Assembly (NCBI GenBank): GCA_963575745.1
Contig: CAUYUJ010009591.1
Coordinates: forward strand, 112,938 to 176,937
Reading direction: 5' to 3'
Length of the DNA stretch: 64,000 bases
From: Prorocentrum cordatum
Lineage: Eukaryota; Sar; Dinophyceae; Prorocentrales; Prorocentraceae
Each line of letters opens with the position of its first letter. Within the stretch, counting starts at the first letter, position 1. The position numbers were made by a program, and so were the translations under genes. Positions 19,136-27,485 of this stretch are shown here, piece by piece. The notes under the pieces were generated by a model, which was not told the origin of the DNA, made no database searches, and was given only the letters and a program-made list of their open reading frames with translations.

Positions 19136-19848
19136 CGTAGCGGTCGGCCTGTCCTTGCAAGCGCGAGCGGCCGTGGCGCGCGCCTGCCCCCGTCACTCGT
19201 TTGGCGATGGGGGCGCCCAAATACCAGCGCCGTGCTGCGCTGCAGAACTGCTGCTTGAAGTAGATATATAGCAAACTTCTCAACAGTATCATTTTCTTCC
19301 GCAGGTGTCCCTGCATGTGTGTCAGGAGGAGCCCATGTCTCCCCCTCCTCGTGAATGGCCTGATATATCTTCGCCTGCAGGTTGTGGAGGGCGAAGTCCG
19401 TGTCGGCCGAAGCCGGGGTCGTCCCAAAGGACGCATTTCTGCGATGCCAAGTCCTCAAGGTGTTGTTCACCAAAGACCGGATCGTGAAAGCGAGCGTCTC
19501 CTCATTGATGGAAAAGCTGATGCCCTGCGTGTCTTGCGACATCATGTATGCATGGGCATCGCGCGCGGCAAGTGTCCCTGCAGTCGGCTCTGGGTCGGAA
19601 GCCTCCTTGACAAGCAACGGAGCTTCTTCGCACTGAGGATTGGCCGTGATAGTAAAGGGCATCGACCCTTGACCCCCCGTGGCCGTCTCGCATTCATCGC
19701 CCTTGAGTGCCAGATGCCCGGAGGGCGTCTTCACCAAATCAAGTAACCTGGCGCCCTTTCCGGGCAGAGCCTTGTACATCTCCACTCCAGGGATGATCGT
19801 CTTCTCGTGCCCCTGCTCGAGGATCAGGATGGCCCCCATGTTGGACAT
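18883..19848 (-). CDS. Polyprotein segment downstream of the retropepsin
   Basis: A 321-residue reading beginning MSNMGAILILEQGHEKTII. The first 65 residues (through LLDLVKTPSGHLAL) fit the C-terminal end of a retropepsin-like domain whose catalytic half lies at about 20130 in another frame. Residues 90-190 are rich in Thr/Ala and carry palindrome-encoded AGTLA and AGTPA (19568 and 19301). The end is Arg/Ala-rich and GC-rich, unlike the start, so a composition change occurs near 19210 within this reading. Confidence 0.5.
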   Translation of the reverse strand: MSNMGAILILEQGHEKTIIPGVEMYKALPGKGARLLDLVKTPSGHLALKGDECETATGGQGSMPFTITANPQCEEAPLLVKEASDPEPTAGTLAARDAHAYMMSQDTQGISFSINEETLAFTIRSLVNNTLRTWHRRNASFGTTPASADTDFALHNLQAKIYQAIHEEGETWAPPDTHAGTPAEENDTVEKFAIYLLQAAVLQRSTALVFGRPHRQTSDGGRRAPRPLALARTGRPLRCCQQARGSLQSVPRRRLCVPGAAASPAARLPQTAVDPAVRPLQEKKDCRIIIILVHSLLRIYGQLALNSEPVDTCATVSHMQR

Positions 19849-19849
19849 G

Positions 19850-20858
19850 CTCCTCAGACCCAGAATAGCAGGGAGGTTCTCTCAAGAGCCCTCAGCTACA
19901 TTTGCTGAGTACGCATCGAGTATCGGCACAGCAGGTCTCCCCGCAGAATATCCCCTTTCTTTGCGCGCGATTTTGCAGTGCAGGGATCCATCGCAAATCG
20001 CAGCGCCGTGTCCCGCTCCAGAAACATACAAACTTTTTGTGATATTCAACCCTTTTAATGGCGTGACCGTGGGAACGTGCGTGATATCTGCTCGAAACTC
20101 TGTGCCGTCTTCTAACCAATGATAATACTATTACTGCCTATATCCAATATAATAATCAACATACCGTTGATCATGGCCCCACTGTTGGCTGCCAGAGCTA
20201 ACTCATGGCGTTCGCCAAATAGTCCAGGAACTTCGGACACTGTCGTACCATGTAGGCCTTTACGACGCCTTCGTTCCAAGCCCCAATCGTTTCTTGACAG
20301 AGATGTAGACACATTCATATACCCACGCGCTTCTTCTTCCGTAATAAGGTTCTTTTCAAAGATCCAGGCTGCGGGGTATTCGCCATGCGTATATGGGTGC
20401 GACGTGGAAGCAGCGAGCAGACTCATGAACGCATCTTCCTCCGCGCGCGTGCTCATCTGGCCGTCGGTATTCACTGTAAGTACCGTATGCAACATGTCGC
20501 GTTCAGATATCCCACTATTACCAATGCGCATGCTTACCGGGTCCTCAGTTCTGCGCTGACTGCGTGAACGAAGGTCTCGCCCATATGGCATGTATGCGTG
20601 TGAAGACTGAAGCCATTGGGCGCTCCTGTCAGTAGCCCTTTCCATGCGCCTCAACCACGTATCGTTCACAGGTACCGAACATGGAGCCGATCGGGCAGGT
20701 GTCCCAGCGTTGCTGTCGGTCTCTGCTACCAGTGGAATAGGTGCGTCAGTAGCAGGTGCCCCTGCGAGTGTAGCTGCCTCCGTTGCTAACCCCGCGTTGG
20801 CCGATGACGCAGGTATCCCCGCGGGGGTCGCCATCGATATCTCCGCGGTGCTGGCCAT
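19850..20858 (-). pseudogene. Retropepsin-like aspartic protease region
   Basis: The ORF at 20858-20112 ends with INGMLIIILDIGSNSIIIG, a D-X-G-S protease signature (DIGS here) flanked by hydrophobic residues, as in retropepsins that mature Gag-Pol. A frameshift at about 20112 separates it from the downstream strand segment (DGTEFRADITHVPTVTP in another frame). The N-terminal 80 residues are an Ala/Thr/Pro linker with three palindrome-encoded pentapeptides, AGIPA, AGAPA and AGTPA (20809, 20752, 20695). The middle is charged and unrecognised. Confidence 0.62.
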
Positions 20859-21600
20859 CAGGGCTGTGACGCGGCTGAGCTCTTCACGGAGGTCCCTGAG
20901 CTCGTTCGCCCTCTGGAGGGCATCTTCATGACGATCATGCGCTTCCTGATCTCAAGCAAGGGCGCAGTGGAACTCGGCAGTAATGAGGCCAACGCCCCTG
21001 CATATGGCACAGGGGCCTCACACGCGGAATCTTCCATGTTACCAGCAACCTGTCCATCCACATGGGCGTGCACCACACGATCCCAACATTGTGCGTGGAA
21101 TATGTGGCCGCACTGGAGACGCCAGATCTTGTCGCTATTCATGAACAGGTCCAGGCATATGGCACGCTTGCTGAAATCGCCGTCACTAATGATAGACGGT
21201 GTTGTCGCTGGCCTGATGCGCATCTGACGATCCAGAGTGGATTCACAAGCTACGAATCGAATAAGTGAGAAGGTCGGCAGCTGCATCGATGCAGCCATGG
21301 CTGGACTGCTCGCAGGTGTCCCTTCTGCATTGTGGTTAGCAGGTTGCCCTGCGCGGCTCAGCATTCTGTCGGCCTGACGATCTTGATGTCGGCGCTGCCG
21401 TGCGGCTTGCATGGCCAAGATGGCGTGCTGCGCCTCGTGCATGGCCAGGATCTCGGGGCGCATCTCCCCCATGGTTGGTGGCAGCACTAGACCTGGAGCC
21501 TGCTGCTGCACATCTTGATCCTTGGAGGGTGCCAGATAACCATAGTGAGGTATCTCTCCTGGCACACCTGATGCATATCATGAACCACGCGTCAACTGAA
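20858..21600 (-). pseudogene. RING-H2-like finger within the polyprotein
   Basis: Minus strand near 21180-21050 reads SKRAICLDLFMN, then WRLQCGHIFHAQCWDRVV, the CGHxFHxxCW core of a RING finger. The last Cys pair (PCAIC) is only readable after a one-base shift near 21020. The first zinc ligand position is Arg (codon CGT, one base from TGT). So this RING has lost at least one ligand and its frame. RING modules are E3-ligase-type zinc folds. Its role in a retroelement polyprotein is unknown. Palindromes at 21312 and 21339 encode the linker upstream (EGTPA and AGQPA). Confidence 0.65.
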
Positions 21601-21688
21601 ACTGATAGAAATCGTCGGCCGTCGCCCGAACATATGGTTTTCAGGCAGTGCTCCCACCCGAGCAGTTCCACTCACCTGTGCATAATAA

Positions 21689-22465
21689 TCAGGAGAGAAA
21701 AATGATCCATTGGACGATCAGCAGCTGTTGGATCGCAAGCCGGGTGGCTGAATAATGCTGGTACATAGCCAAACCGATTGGGGTTGTCCGGATAAGGATT
21801 TGGATCCGAACATACTCCCACGGCGGCGTCCAGTTGGCACTAGGGAGGTCTATGCCATCCCTCCGCATGCTCTGGGCGGCCTCCCGCATCTGCCGGTACA
21901 TCCATTCCTGCTGACCAACTAAACTTCTCTGTGTAGCGTACTGGTCTGGGATAGCAGGTTGCCCGGCAGTTGGACGTGGTGATGCGAACGGCGATGTTGC
22001 CTGTAGAGCCTGGTAGAGCTGCGGATCCATCCGAATACTTTGGAGCCTCGCCTGCAGGCTGTTGGTGCCCCCAGTACTCTGTGGGGTGCCGAATGGTGTA
22101 GTAGCTCTGCTCATAGGAGCGAACGAAGCAGGTTGCCCTGCAGGTACTGGTAGCTGTTGAACTTGGGCACGCCACGGATCGATGGCGTATAACGTATCAG
22201 TAGGCGTAATACCACCTGGCGCAATACCCGTCACATCGGCGCTCTGAGCCTGCACCCATGATCCATCAGATCACCCTGCAGGCGCCCCTGCTCTGCATGC
22301 GTTCATCACGAACACCTGTGAAAATACAATCGGAAGCGGATCGGGGCACTTCAAGTTGTAGGTGGCATCTGGAATAAACCAATTCTTTGATGATGATGCG
22401 TCATTGCGAATCTCGTACATCTCATCAATTCTAGTACTCGTGTACTGCTGGTTGTCGCCCTTCAA
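21689..22465 (-). CDS. Polyprotein linker, Gln/Ala/Pro-rich
   Basis: The ORF at 22255-21689 (188 residues) has no recognisable domain. It is rich in Gln, Ala and Pro, with palindrome-encoded AGQPAS (22129) and AGQPAI (21954) and a C-terminal WTPPWEYVRIQILIRTTPIG. A short ORF (22465-22271) upstream ends in AGAPAG, encoded by the palindrome at 22278. It lies between the Gag-side region and the RING module in sense order. Confidence 0.4.
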
Positions 22466-23774
22466 ATAAGGGGTTTGTCCGCACCTGCCCCGCGCGATTG
22501 CACTGACAAGTGCGACTGGAGATCCCGATCAACTGGACGATGTGAGTAAGAAGAATCCTGCCATTACGGCCTGCTGTCATGACGATGTCGCTCACCGAAC
22601 GCCACGCCAGAATATTGTCCCGAATCGGGTTCTTCAAACTGACCATGATCAGGACCTCAGGATCCATGCGTAAACCAGATTCGATTCGATTGTCACCAGG
22701 AAGGCATGGGCATCCACGTGCAAACTGCCTGAACCTCGGCCTGCGAACATTGTCCGTGATGAGGGCGCCCTTCAAATATTCCTTTTCTGAATCCAACGCG
22801 AGGGCAGGGCGCGCCCGCAGGAAATTGCGCACAGATTGGCGCGCGCGTGCACCTTCGTCAGCATGGGCAGCAGTGTCCATGATGTTGTACTGCGCAACCA
22901 TGTAGCGATCAGACCCATCGTCATTTCTCGGAGGATATGCTGGATTGATATTCATGCGGCTGCCTGTGCGCATCCTGCCCCAGTAGTCCTTACATTCCGG
23001 TGGTACCTCCAGCGCAAAGGCAGGTTGCCCCGCTGGACTGTTAGCGGGTTGCCCCGCAGAGCTCTGGGCAGGTTGCCCCGCAGAGCGCGGGGCAGCCTTT
23101 GACGCTGGCGCTGCAAACGTTGCTGCGCCCGCAGCCGAAGCAGTCGCACCAGCGGAACCTCTGGGCGTCCTTGGAGTTCCTTGCGGCGTACTGATGTCGA
23201 AGTCCGGGTGTTTCTTCTCCTTGGTGTTGTAGGCTTCGATATCCTTGTCCCTGGGCACTGCTCCTGGTACCTTTGGTGTAGTGACAAGGGGCTCCTCAAT
23301 ATGCCTCGTGGAAGATGCATCCCTTGTTCCTGCCTCCAAAGTAGGCGCCCATCCTGACCTGTGCGTCCGACCAGGTGTAGGGCCGCGACGTGAGACAGGA
23401 CCCTTTGGGGTAGGCTTACTGGTGCCCTGGTATCTGGCTGCTGCAGCGGCCACTGCTGGCCCTCTAGGTCGTTGTCGATCAGCGCGTCGATCAGCAGGTT
23501 GCCCCGCATACCTCTTGATGCCCCCAAGATTGGGATCATCGCCTGGGCTCTTACGCTTCTTCTTCTTGAGCTTAGGATGATCAGGGCCAAGAGATGGGCT
23601 CATTGAACCAGAATCAGAATCAGAAGACGAGGGAAGTCCGAACGTTTCTGGCATCGGTTTGGGCGCTGCTTTCGCCGTAATTCCTGCCAGTGCCCCAGGA
23701 GAAAATCGACGATGACGTTTTATGGGACCCCGACCAGGATTCAGATCTTCACCACCTGGCCTCCTGATGGCCAT
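22431..23774 (-). CDS. 447-residue polyprotein segment with three clustered palindromes
   Basis: The N-terminal half is basic and low-complexity (HPKLKKKKRKSPGDDP; many Pro/Arg/Ala). Near residues 230-252 three palindromes 24 bp apart (23020, 23044, 23068) encode AGQPA three times, and one more at 23494 encodes the first. The C-terminal half (from PPECKDYWGRMRTGSRMNIN to the end) looks globular with an alternation of hydrophobic and charged residues, including RFRQFARGCPCLPGDNR. I do not recognise a family. It is the longest uninterrupted reading of the element besides the methyltransferase module. Confidence 0.5.
   Translation of the reverse strand: MAIRRPGGEDLNPGRGPIKRHRRFSPGALAGITAKAAPKPMPETFGLPSSSDSDSGSMSPSLGPDHPKLKKKKRKSPGDDPNLGGIKRYAGQPADRRADRQRPRGPAVAAAAARYQGTSKPTPKGPVSRRGPTPGRTHRSGWAPTLEAGTRDASSTRHIEEPLVTTPKVPGAVPRDKDIEAYNTKEKKHPDFDISTPQGTPRTPRGSAGATASAAGAATFAAPASKAAPRSAGQPAQSSAGQPANSPAGQPAFALEVPPECKDYWGRMRTGSRMNINPAYPPRNDDGSDRYMVAQYNIMDTAAHADEGARARQSVRNFLRARPALALDSEKEYLKGALITDNVRRPRFRQFARGCPCLPGDNRIESGLRMDPEVLIMVSLKNPIRDNILAWRSVSDIVMTAGRNGRILLTHIVQLIGISSRTCQCNRAGQVRTNPLFEGRQPAVHEY
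23020..23081. repeat. Cluster of three palindromes at 24-bp spacing
   Basis: Copies at 23020-23033, 23044-23057 and 23068-23081 are exactly 24 bp apart, with 10-bp spacers that differ in sequence. All three read AGQPA in the same frame. Arms are GCAGG/CCCGC, GCGGG/CCCGC and GCAGG/CCCGC. This may be local tandem duplication followed by arm conversion, or three insertions. Confidence 0.85.
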
Positions 23775-24772
23775 GTTCTTAATCGGAACTTTGCACTGAT
23801 TTCCTTTTCCACCAAGTAAGTACTTATCTGCGCTACGTTGTTCGGCTATGTTAGTAGTGATCCAGCCCGCGCCTTCGGCGCGGCAAGCGACGCGCCTGCC
23901 AGGAGACGGGGGTCGACCGGCGCATCGGTATCACATGTAGCGTCCGTAGTACCCGAATCACTTCCTTCGCCGTCGCCAAGGGCGGCTTCTGCAGGATCAA
24001 TTTCTGCAGCCATTTCAGCATCTTCATCTTCAACGTCATAGACGTCTGGTTGGCTCTCTTCTTCTGGTTTGTACTCGGCAGGTTCCCCTGCATGCCAATC
24101 ACGATTGAACTGCGCCACATAGTGAGTAGGTGTCACGCTCTTCCAGATAGCCTGTGCTTGTTCAGTCTCTGTAGCTGTAGCAGGGAGGTAATTCTTATCC
24201 GTCAGCCGCTGATCGCATGGCGTTCTGTTGGGATCAGCACAGTTGCCCCTACCATCTCCATGTGACCAAACCCACGGCGTTCCTTTGAAATTCTGATTTC
24301 TTGATGGGCGCGTCATGGGACAGCCAAGCCTGTGATCAGCATTGCTGGGACATGTGCAGCAAACGCTTCGATGCTGCTTTCGATCCTCGATGATGGCCCT
24401 TTTGTGATCACGCGCGATCAGCTTTTCCTGTGATTTGGTCTGTCCCTTGGTTGAGCGAATGATTTCGCCAGCATCATGTCGTTTGGCTCGGCGGAGAGAA
24501 TGGCAGTGCCGGGTTTGATGTTCGGCCCAAACTCTATCCAACCAGTATTCAACCTTATCCGCAGGCATGCGCTGACGAGCCAATCCAAGTGCATTCCAGC
24601 CTTGTAAACGCTGTACTTCGCCTTCTGGATCTCCTTCTCTTCGACGTTGAGCATCTTTAGGCGGGTTTCCCCGCAGACGTTCCCTCCTTGGGGGCGCATG
24701 TCTTCCCTGGCGGGCCACTTGCGGCCCCCGCCCCAGGAGGATGAGGGCGCTGAACACTGCTTGAACGAGCAC
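23775..24772 (-). CDS. Cys-rich polyprotein segment
   Basis: The reading at 24772-23846 holds CCTCPSNADHRLGCP followed by WVWSHGDGRGNCADP, a Cys/His pattern that could bind zinc. Before it is a helical basic region (EYWLDRVWAEHQTRHC, IIEDRKQHRSV). The C-terminal 90 residues are acidic. One palindrome (24078) encodes AGEPA. No family is recognised with confidence. It overlaps the next upstream ORF in a different frame, so one of the two frames is shifted near 24550. Confidence 0.45.
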
Positions 24773-25527
24773 CGTTGGAGCGGGCTCGCGCCCGATCTGG
24801 AGAAAAAACTAAGAGCTTGACCGCGACGTACCATGCGGTCATCCTGTTCATCTTCGTCGTCCGTTGGCGAAACACTTGGATCGTCGCGGCATTTCTCTGT
24901 CCGAGTGAGGGGTGGGCGGCTCGGCGATTGCCTCGAACTGCTAGCGGGCCGATCTGGCGCAAGAGAAGTATACAGAAGTTCTTCATTATGCCCAAGTTCA
25001 TATTGGATTCGTTCAGATAGGTCGCCAGCGTCACGCGGGTTTCCCCGCAATGGACCACCCTCGATCGATTCCATGTTTGTCGGATTTCCCACCACCCGAG
25101 GATAGAGCACGGCATGCACTTCTTCAGTCGTTGCACGAATGGTAGAATCAGAGTCCGCGGGCGCCCCCGCCACGCCGAAGTCACCTTCGACGGGCAGGGG
25201 GAAGTTCTCGACAAACTCAACATCTGCAGGTTGCCCCGCGATGGGCATGCCCAGCCACTTTGCCAAGTCGATATCGCTGTGGCCAGTGAACACCTCTTCG
25301 AACAGCTCGTCGGCGTAGTCCTCGAGGTTCATACTGGCACACAAATGCCTGACAGCCATGAAATGAATGGCCGTGGCTGAGCTGTCAGCAGGGTCGGCCA
25401 AAAGCGACTCCCAGTCGACGCACTGCACGGAGTCCGTTTGCGCCAAAAGTATCGACGGACCCCTGCCTCTTCCATCGCCTTGGGGGCATTCGCGTCGGAA
25501 ATGTGTGCACTGTGGCATATGTCGCAC
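24418..25527 (-). CDS. 369-residue polyprotein segment after the Gag zinc knuckle
   Basis: Starts with CTHFRRECPQG, the second half of a CCHC zinc knuckle whose first half (CDICHS) is in the adjacent frame at about 25530. It then reads LEDYADELFEEVFTGHSDI and an acidic, Ser-rich middle. Four palindromes lie inside one continuous reading, in all three frames: AGQPA (25226), AGAPA (25157), RGNPR (25035) and CGETR (24661). This mixture of frames shows that the repeat is a nucleic-acid unit and not an amplified peptide. Confidence 0.5.
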   Translation of the reverse strand: MRHMPQCTHFRRECPQGDGRGRGPSILLAQTDSVQCVDWESLLADPADSSATAIHFMAVRHLCASMNLEDYADELFEEVFTGHSDIDLAKWLGMPIAGQPADVEFVENFPLPVEGDFGVAGAPADSDSTIRATTEEVHAVLYPRVVGNPTNMESIEGGPLRGNPRDAGDLSERIQYELGHNEELLYTSLAPDRPASSSRQSPSRPPLTRTEKCRDDPSVSPTDDEDEQDDRMVRRGQALSFFSRSGASPLQRCSFKQCSAPSSSWGGGRKWPAREDMRPQGGNVCGETRLKMLNVEEKEIQKAKYSVYKAGMHLDWLVSACLRIRLNTGWIEFGPNIKPGTAILSAEPNDMMLAKSFAQPRDRPNHRKS

Positions 25528-25917
25528 TCCATAGTTTCACCGTTGACATCTTTCAAAATTCCCTCGTCGTGCTTTACCTTTGCCTGACGTATGCCTACCT
25601 CTCCCGCCAGCACCTAAAAACATATCTTCATGCTGGGACCCAATGAGAAATGCTAGGAATGCTCGTATGCCTTTACCGTGTAGTCGCCGACGCTTACCTT
25701 TGCCGTTACTTCGACCTTTGCCTTTTCCTTTGAGTGTCCGCCGTGCCATACGTCTTACCCTTCTGACTGGTTTATTCATGAATCTCCGCCAACGACGCTT
25801 GCGTTTTTTGATCGCCCAGCAATAATAACCACTGAGCTTGCTGCTCTTCAGTAAGGTATGGAGGCATATCAGAGCAATCCAGCGCGGCAGTTTCATCGTC
25901 AGAAGACGCATCGGCAT
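25480..25917 (-). pseudogene. Gag basic tail and first half of CCHC knuckle
   Basis: Minus-strand reading with RRWRRFMNKPVRRVRRM and a Lys/Gly/Arg run (LKGKGKGRSNGKGKRRR), typical of the nucleic-acid-binding tail of these Gag proteins, then CDICHSAH near 25530. The upstream Gag reading stops at 25772 in a different frame, so a frameshift lies between 25770 and 25860. Confidence 0.6.
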
Positions 25918-26560
25918 CGGTACCGGAGTCGAAGTCGGACTCGGCGGGTTGCCCCGCAGAGCCCATTAGGGTCAAAACTTGTACAGGTGAGACCGTGTCG
26001 GGTGGTCCCCTAGATCTGGCCCAAGGGTCTTGAGACCCCGAGGCCGTGCCGCCATTCTGGGCCAACAATGTAGTGGTCTCAGACGGCGGCATATCATCGT
26101 TCCAGATGTTGTTAGCAGGTTGCCCTGCATTTGCCTCTGTATGGAAGGTCTCGGTTCGGTGACCGTGACTAAAAATACCACCAATGTTGCCAGGGGTTCT
26201 CTCAGCCAGGTGAGCATACGACCTCATGCGTTCGAGGAGAGCATCAAATTGTGCTTGGTCCATCGGCATATGGTGGATCAGAGGCTGCAGGAGCTGCTGT
26301 GCCCGCGACGTCCCCACTCCCTGAGCTCTGAATAATATTACTGCTAATATCTGGAAGTTGGGGATGTTGAAACCGGCGGCTTCTGCTTCGTAGCGGGCTA
26401 TCTCGAACCGCACGAACGACTGGTCGATTCTTTCTCCCGCATGGACACGAAAGTCAATGGGAGCCGTGCCAGAGTTGAGTTGGCGTTCCTCTTCTAGGCT
26501 CTCGAACTTCGTACCTTCAGAAGAACATAATGCAGGTGACGCCGCCAGTGTGGCGACCAC
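25772..26560 (-). CDS. Gag core, C-terminal half
   Basis: A 262-residue reading. DFRVHAGERIDQSFVRFEI and FNIPNFQILAVILF suit the helical capsid-like fold of Copia-type Gag, followed by LLQPLIHHMPMDQAQFDALL and YAHLAERTPGNIGGI. Palindromes at 26115 and 25944 give AGQPAN and AGQPAE in this frame. The end (YLTEEQQAQWLLLLGDQK) precedes the basic tail. Assignment rests on the order of helices and on neighbours (primer binding site upstream; basic tail and zinc knuckle downstream). Confidence 0.65.
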   Translation of the reverse strand: MVATLAASPALCSSEGTKFESLEEERQLNSGTAPIDFRVHAGERIDQSFVRFEIARYEAEAAGFNIPNFQILAVILFRAQGVGTSRAQQLLQPLIHHMPMDQAQFDALLERMRSYAHLAERTPGNIGGIFSHGHRTETFHTEANAGQPANNIWNDDMPPSETTTLLAQNGGTASGSQDPWARSRGPPDTVSPVQVLTLMGSAGQPAESDFDSGTDADASSDDETAALDCSDMPPYLTEEQQAQWLLLLGDQKTQASLAEIHE

Positions 26561-27203
26561 CTATATTGACACCAAAGTTGATGACTGCTGGGGGAACTCT
26601 CATGGCTATGGTCCGCGCGAGCCCTCCAAGACCGCGCTGGAGTGCGGCGGCCTGTTGGGAGGGCGCCATGTTGCCTGTGGTCACGTTGATCCAGGCGTGT
26701 ACCTCGCGGACAAACTCGCGAAATGGTACTTGACCAGCAGGATCCCAATGGGGGCCGGTCGTCCTAGTGTCGTCTCCGCCCCGCGTATGTCCCATCGCAC
26801 ATCCAAGAGCGACCATATGAGCCCAAAGATAGTAACCCCAATCCAATGGCCTCGTAGGTCGTAGTCGGGTGTAGTCGGTGGAGAAACGTGTTTTTTCGTC
26901 GTAAGTCTGCGAGGGGTCGGAGGCGGCGGTATATCGCATCGCATGTTTGCATGCACTATGTATTCGAAGAAATTTCCACTTGGAGTAGGACGGTTGACTT
27001 CAGGAGTGTAATAGCGCAGGGATGTAAAATATGAGCAAGAGACCTCCGCTGGAGCAGAGGTGTCGCTGCAAGTTTCCTTGCGGTATTGCGTATCTATGTA
27101 CACTCCTCCGCGCAATGCCACTGCGCCCTGATGTTCCACCGTAGCTGTAGTCCACCAGATAGTGCCGCGGATGGTGAGGAGTAAAGCTAGAGCTGACCAC
27201 CAT
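26517..27203 (-). pseudogene. Gag N-terminal region
   Basis: A minus-strand start at 27203 lies seven bases after the primer-binding-like site. Three frames are used in succession (27203-27000, 27139-26681, 26939-26517), so the region has at least two frameshifts. The most convincing part is HWDPAGQVPFREFVREVHAW and MAPSQQAAALQRGLGGLAR, the W-D-P...F-R and QQAAA landmarks of dinoflagellate Copia Gag. The palindrome with GCAAG/CTTGC arms is at 27068-27081. Confidence 0.6.
27068..27081. repeat. Palindrome with compensated arms GCAAG/CTTGC
   Basis: The sequence GCAAGTTTCCTTGC keeps full pairing although the fourth arm position differs from the family consensus on both sides, that is, a compensatory pair. 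It is the copy nearest the 5' end of the element. Confidence 0.8.
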
Positions 27204-27209
27204 AGGCCA

Positions 27210-27221
27210 GCTCCGCTACCA
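27210..27221 (-). promoter_or_regulatory. Primer-binding-site-like sequence (tRNA-iMet type)
   Basis: The minus strand reads TGGTAGCGGAGC, ten of twelve bases identical to TGGTATCAGAGC, the initiator-Met tRNA complement used by many Copia elements. It lies directly upstream of the first Gag ATG (27201-27203), where a primer binding site belongs. It marks the 5' end of the internal region of the 14.3-27.2 kb element. Confidence 0.65.
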
Positions 27222-27485
27222 AGTTTTGAGGGGGGCTGGGAGGCCCCGCCAGCAGCTTCGCCTCATGCGAAGCCAAGCTCCAGCTCGGCTGTATCGTAGT
27301 AGCGATGGTCCCAATGCAAGAGGGGATGCCATGTCAAGTAAAAGAGGATGCATTTTAGTATCGATAGCGATACTGTGCCTCGCGGTGAGGCACCGTCAAA
27401 TCTAGGCGGCCGGCCGCTTTGAGCCAAGACGGCCGCGGGCGCACGCTCGCTTCCGCTCCTTACGTCCCCCAGCTCGCTTTAGAGT
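27222..27485 (-). other. Candidate 5' LTR or leader of the AT-richer element
   Basis: About 260 bp between the primer-binding-like site and the CCCAAGA satellite, where a 5' LTR should be. I cannot find a second copy of it at the other end of the element (around 12-14.4 kb), so an LTR is not demonstrated. An inverted repeat (GTGCCTCGCGGTGAGGCAC, 27375-27393) lies inside it. Confidence 0.35.

Larger units (their letters stand above)
14512..27081. repeat. Family of about 28 dispersed 14-bp palindromes (5-bp arms, 4-base loop)
   Basis: Plus-strand starts: 14512, 16338, 16452, 17725, 18491, 19301, 19568, 19931, 20695, 20752, 20809, 21312, 21339, 21954, 22129, 22278, 23020, 23044, 23068, 23494, 24078, 24661, 25035, 25157, 25226, 25944, 26115, 27068. 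Consensus GCRGG-NNNC-CCYGC. Fourteen are fully paired: eight GCAGG/CCTGC, five GCGGG/CCCGC, one GCAAG/CTTGC. Ten have a single A-C mismatch on the plus strand, which is a G-U pair in minus-strand RNA, the coding sense. Four are imperfect (18491, 20695, 21312, 21954). No stop codon arises in any frame on either strand. In frame 1 they encode Ala-Gly-X-Pro-Ala. None was found outside this element in the window. Confidence 0.9.

Noticed and set aside
14512-27081. The 14-bp palindromes as introns or introners (they contain AGGT)
   Set aside because: Too short for splicing, and the readings stay open through them.
27418-27438. Possible spliced-leader relict upstream of the AT-richer element
   Set aside because: Only 16 of 21 bases match, and the differing part equals the CCAAGACGGCC unit of the adjacent satellite.
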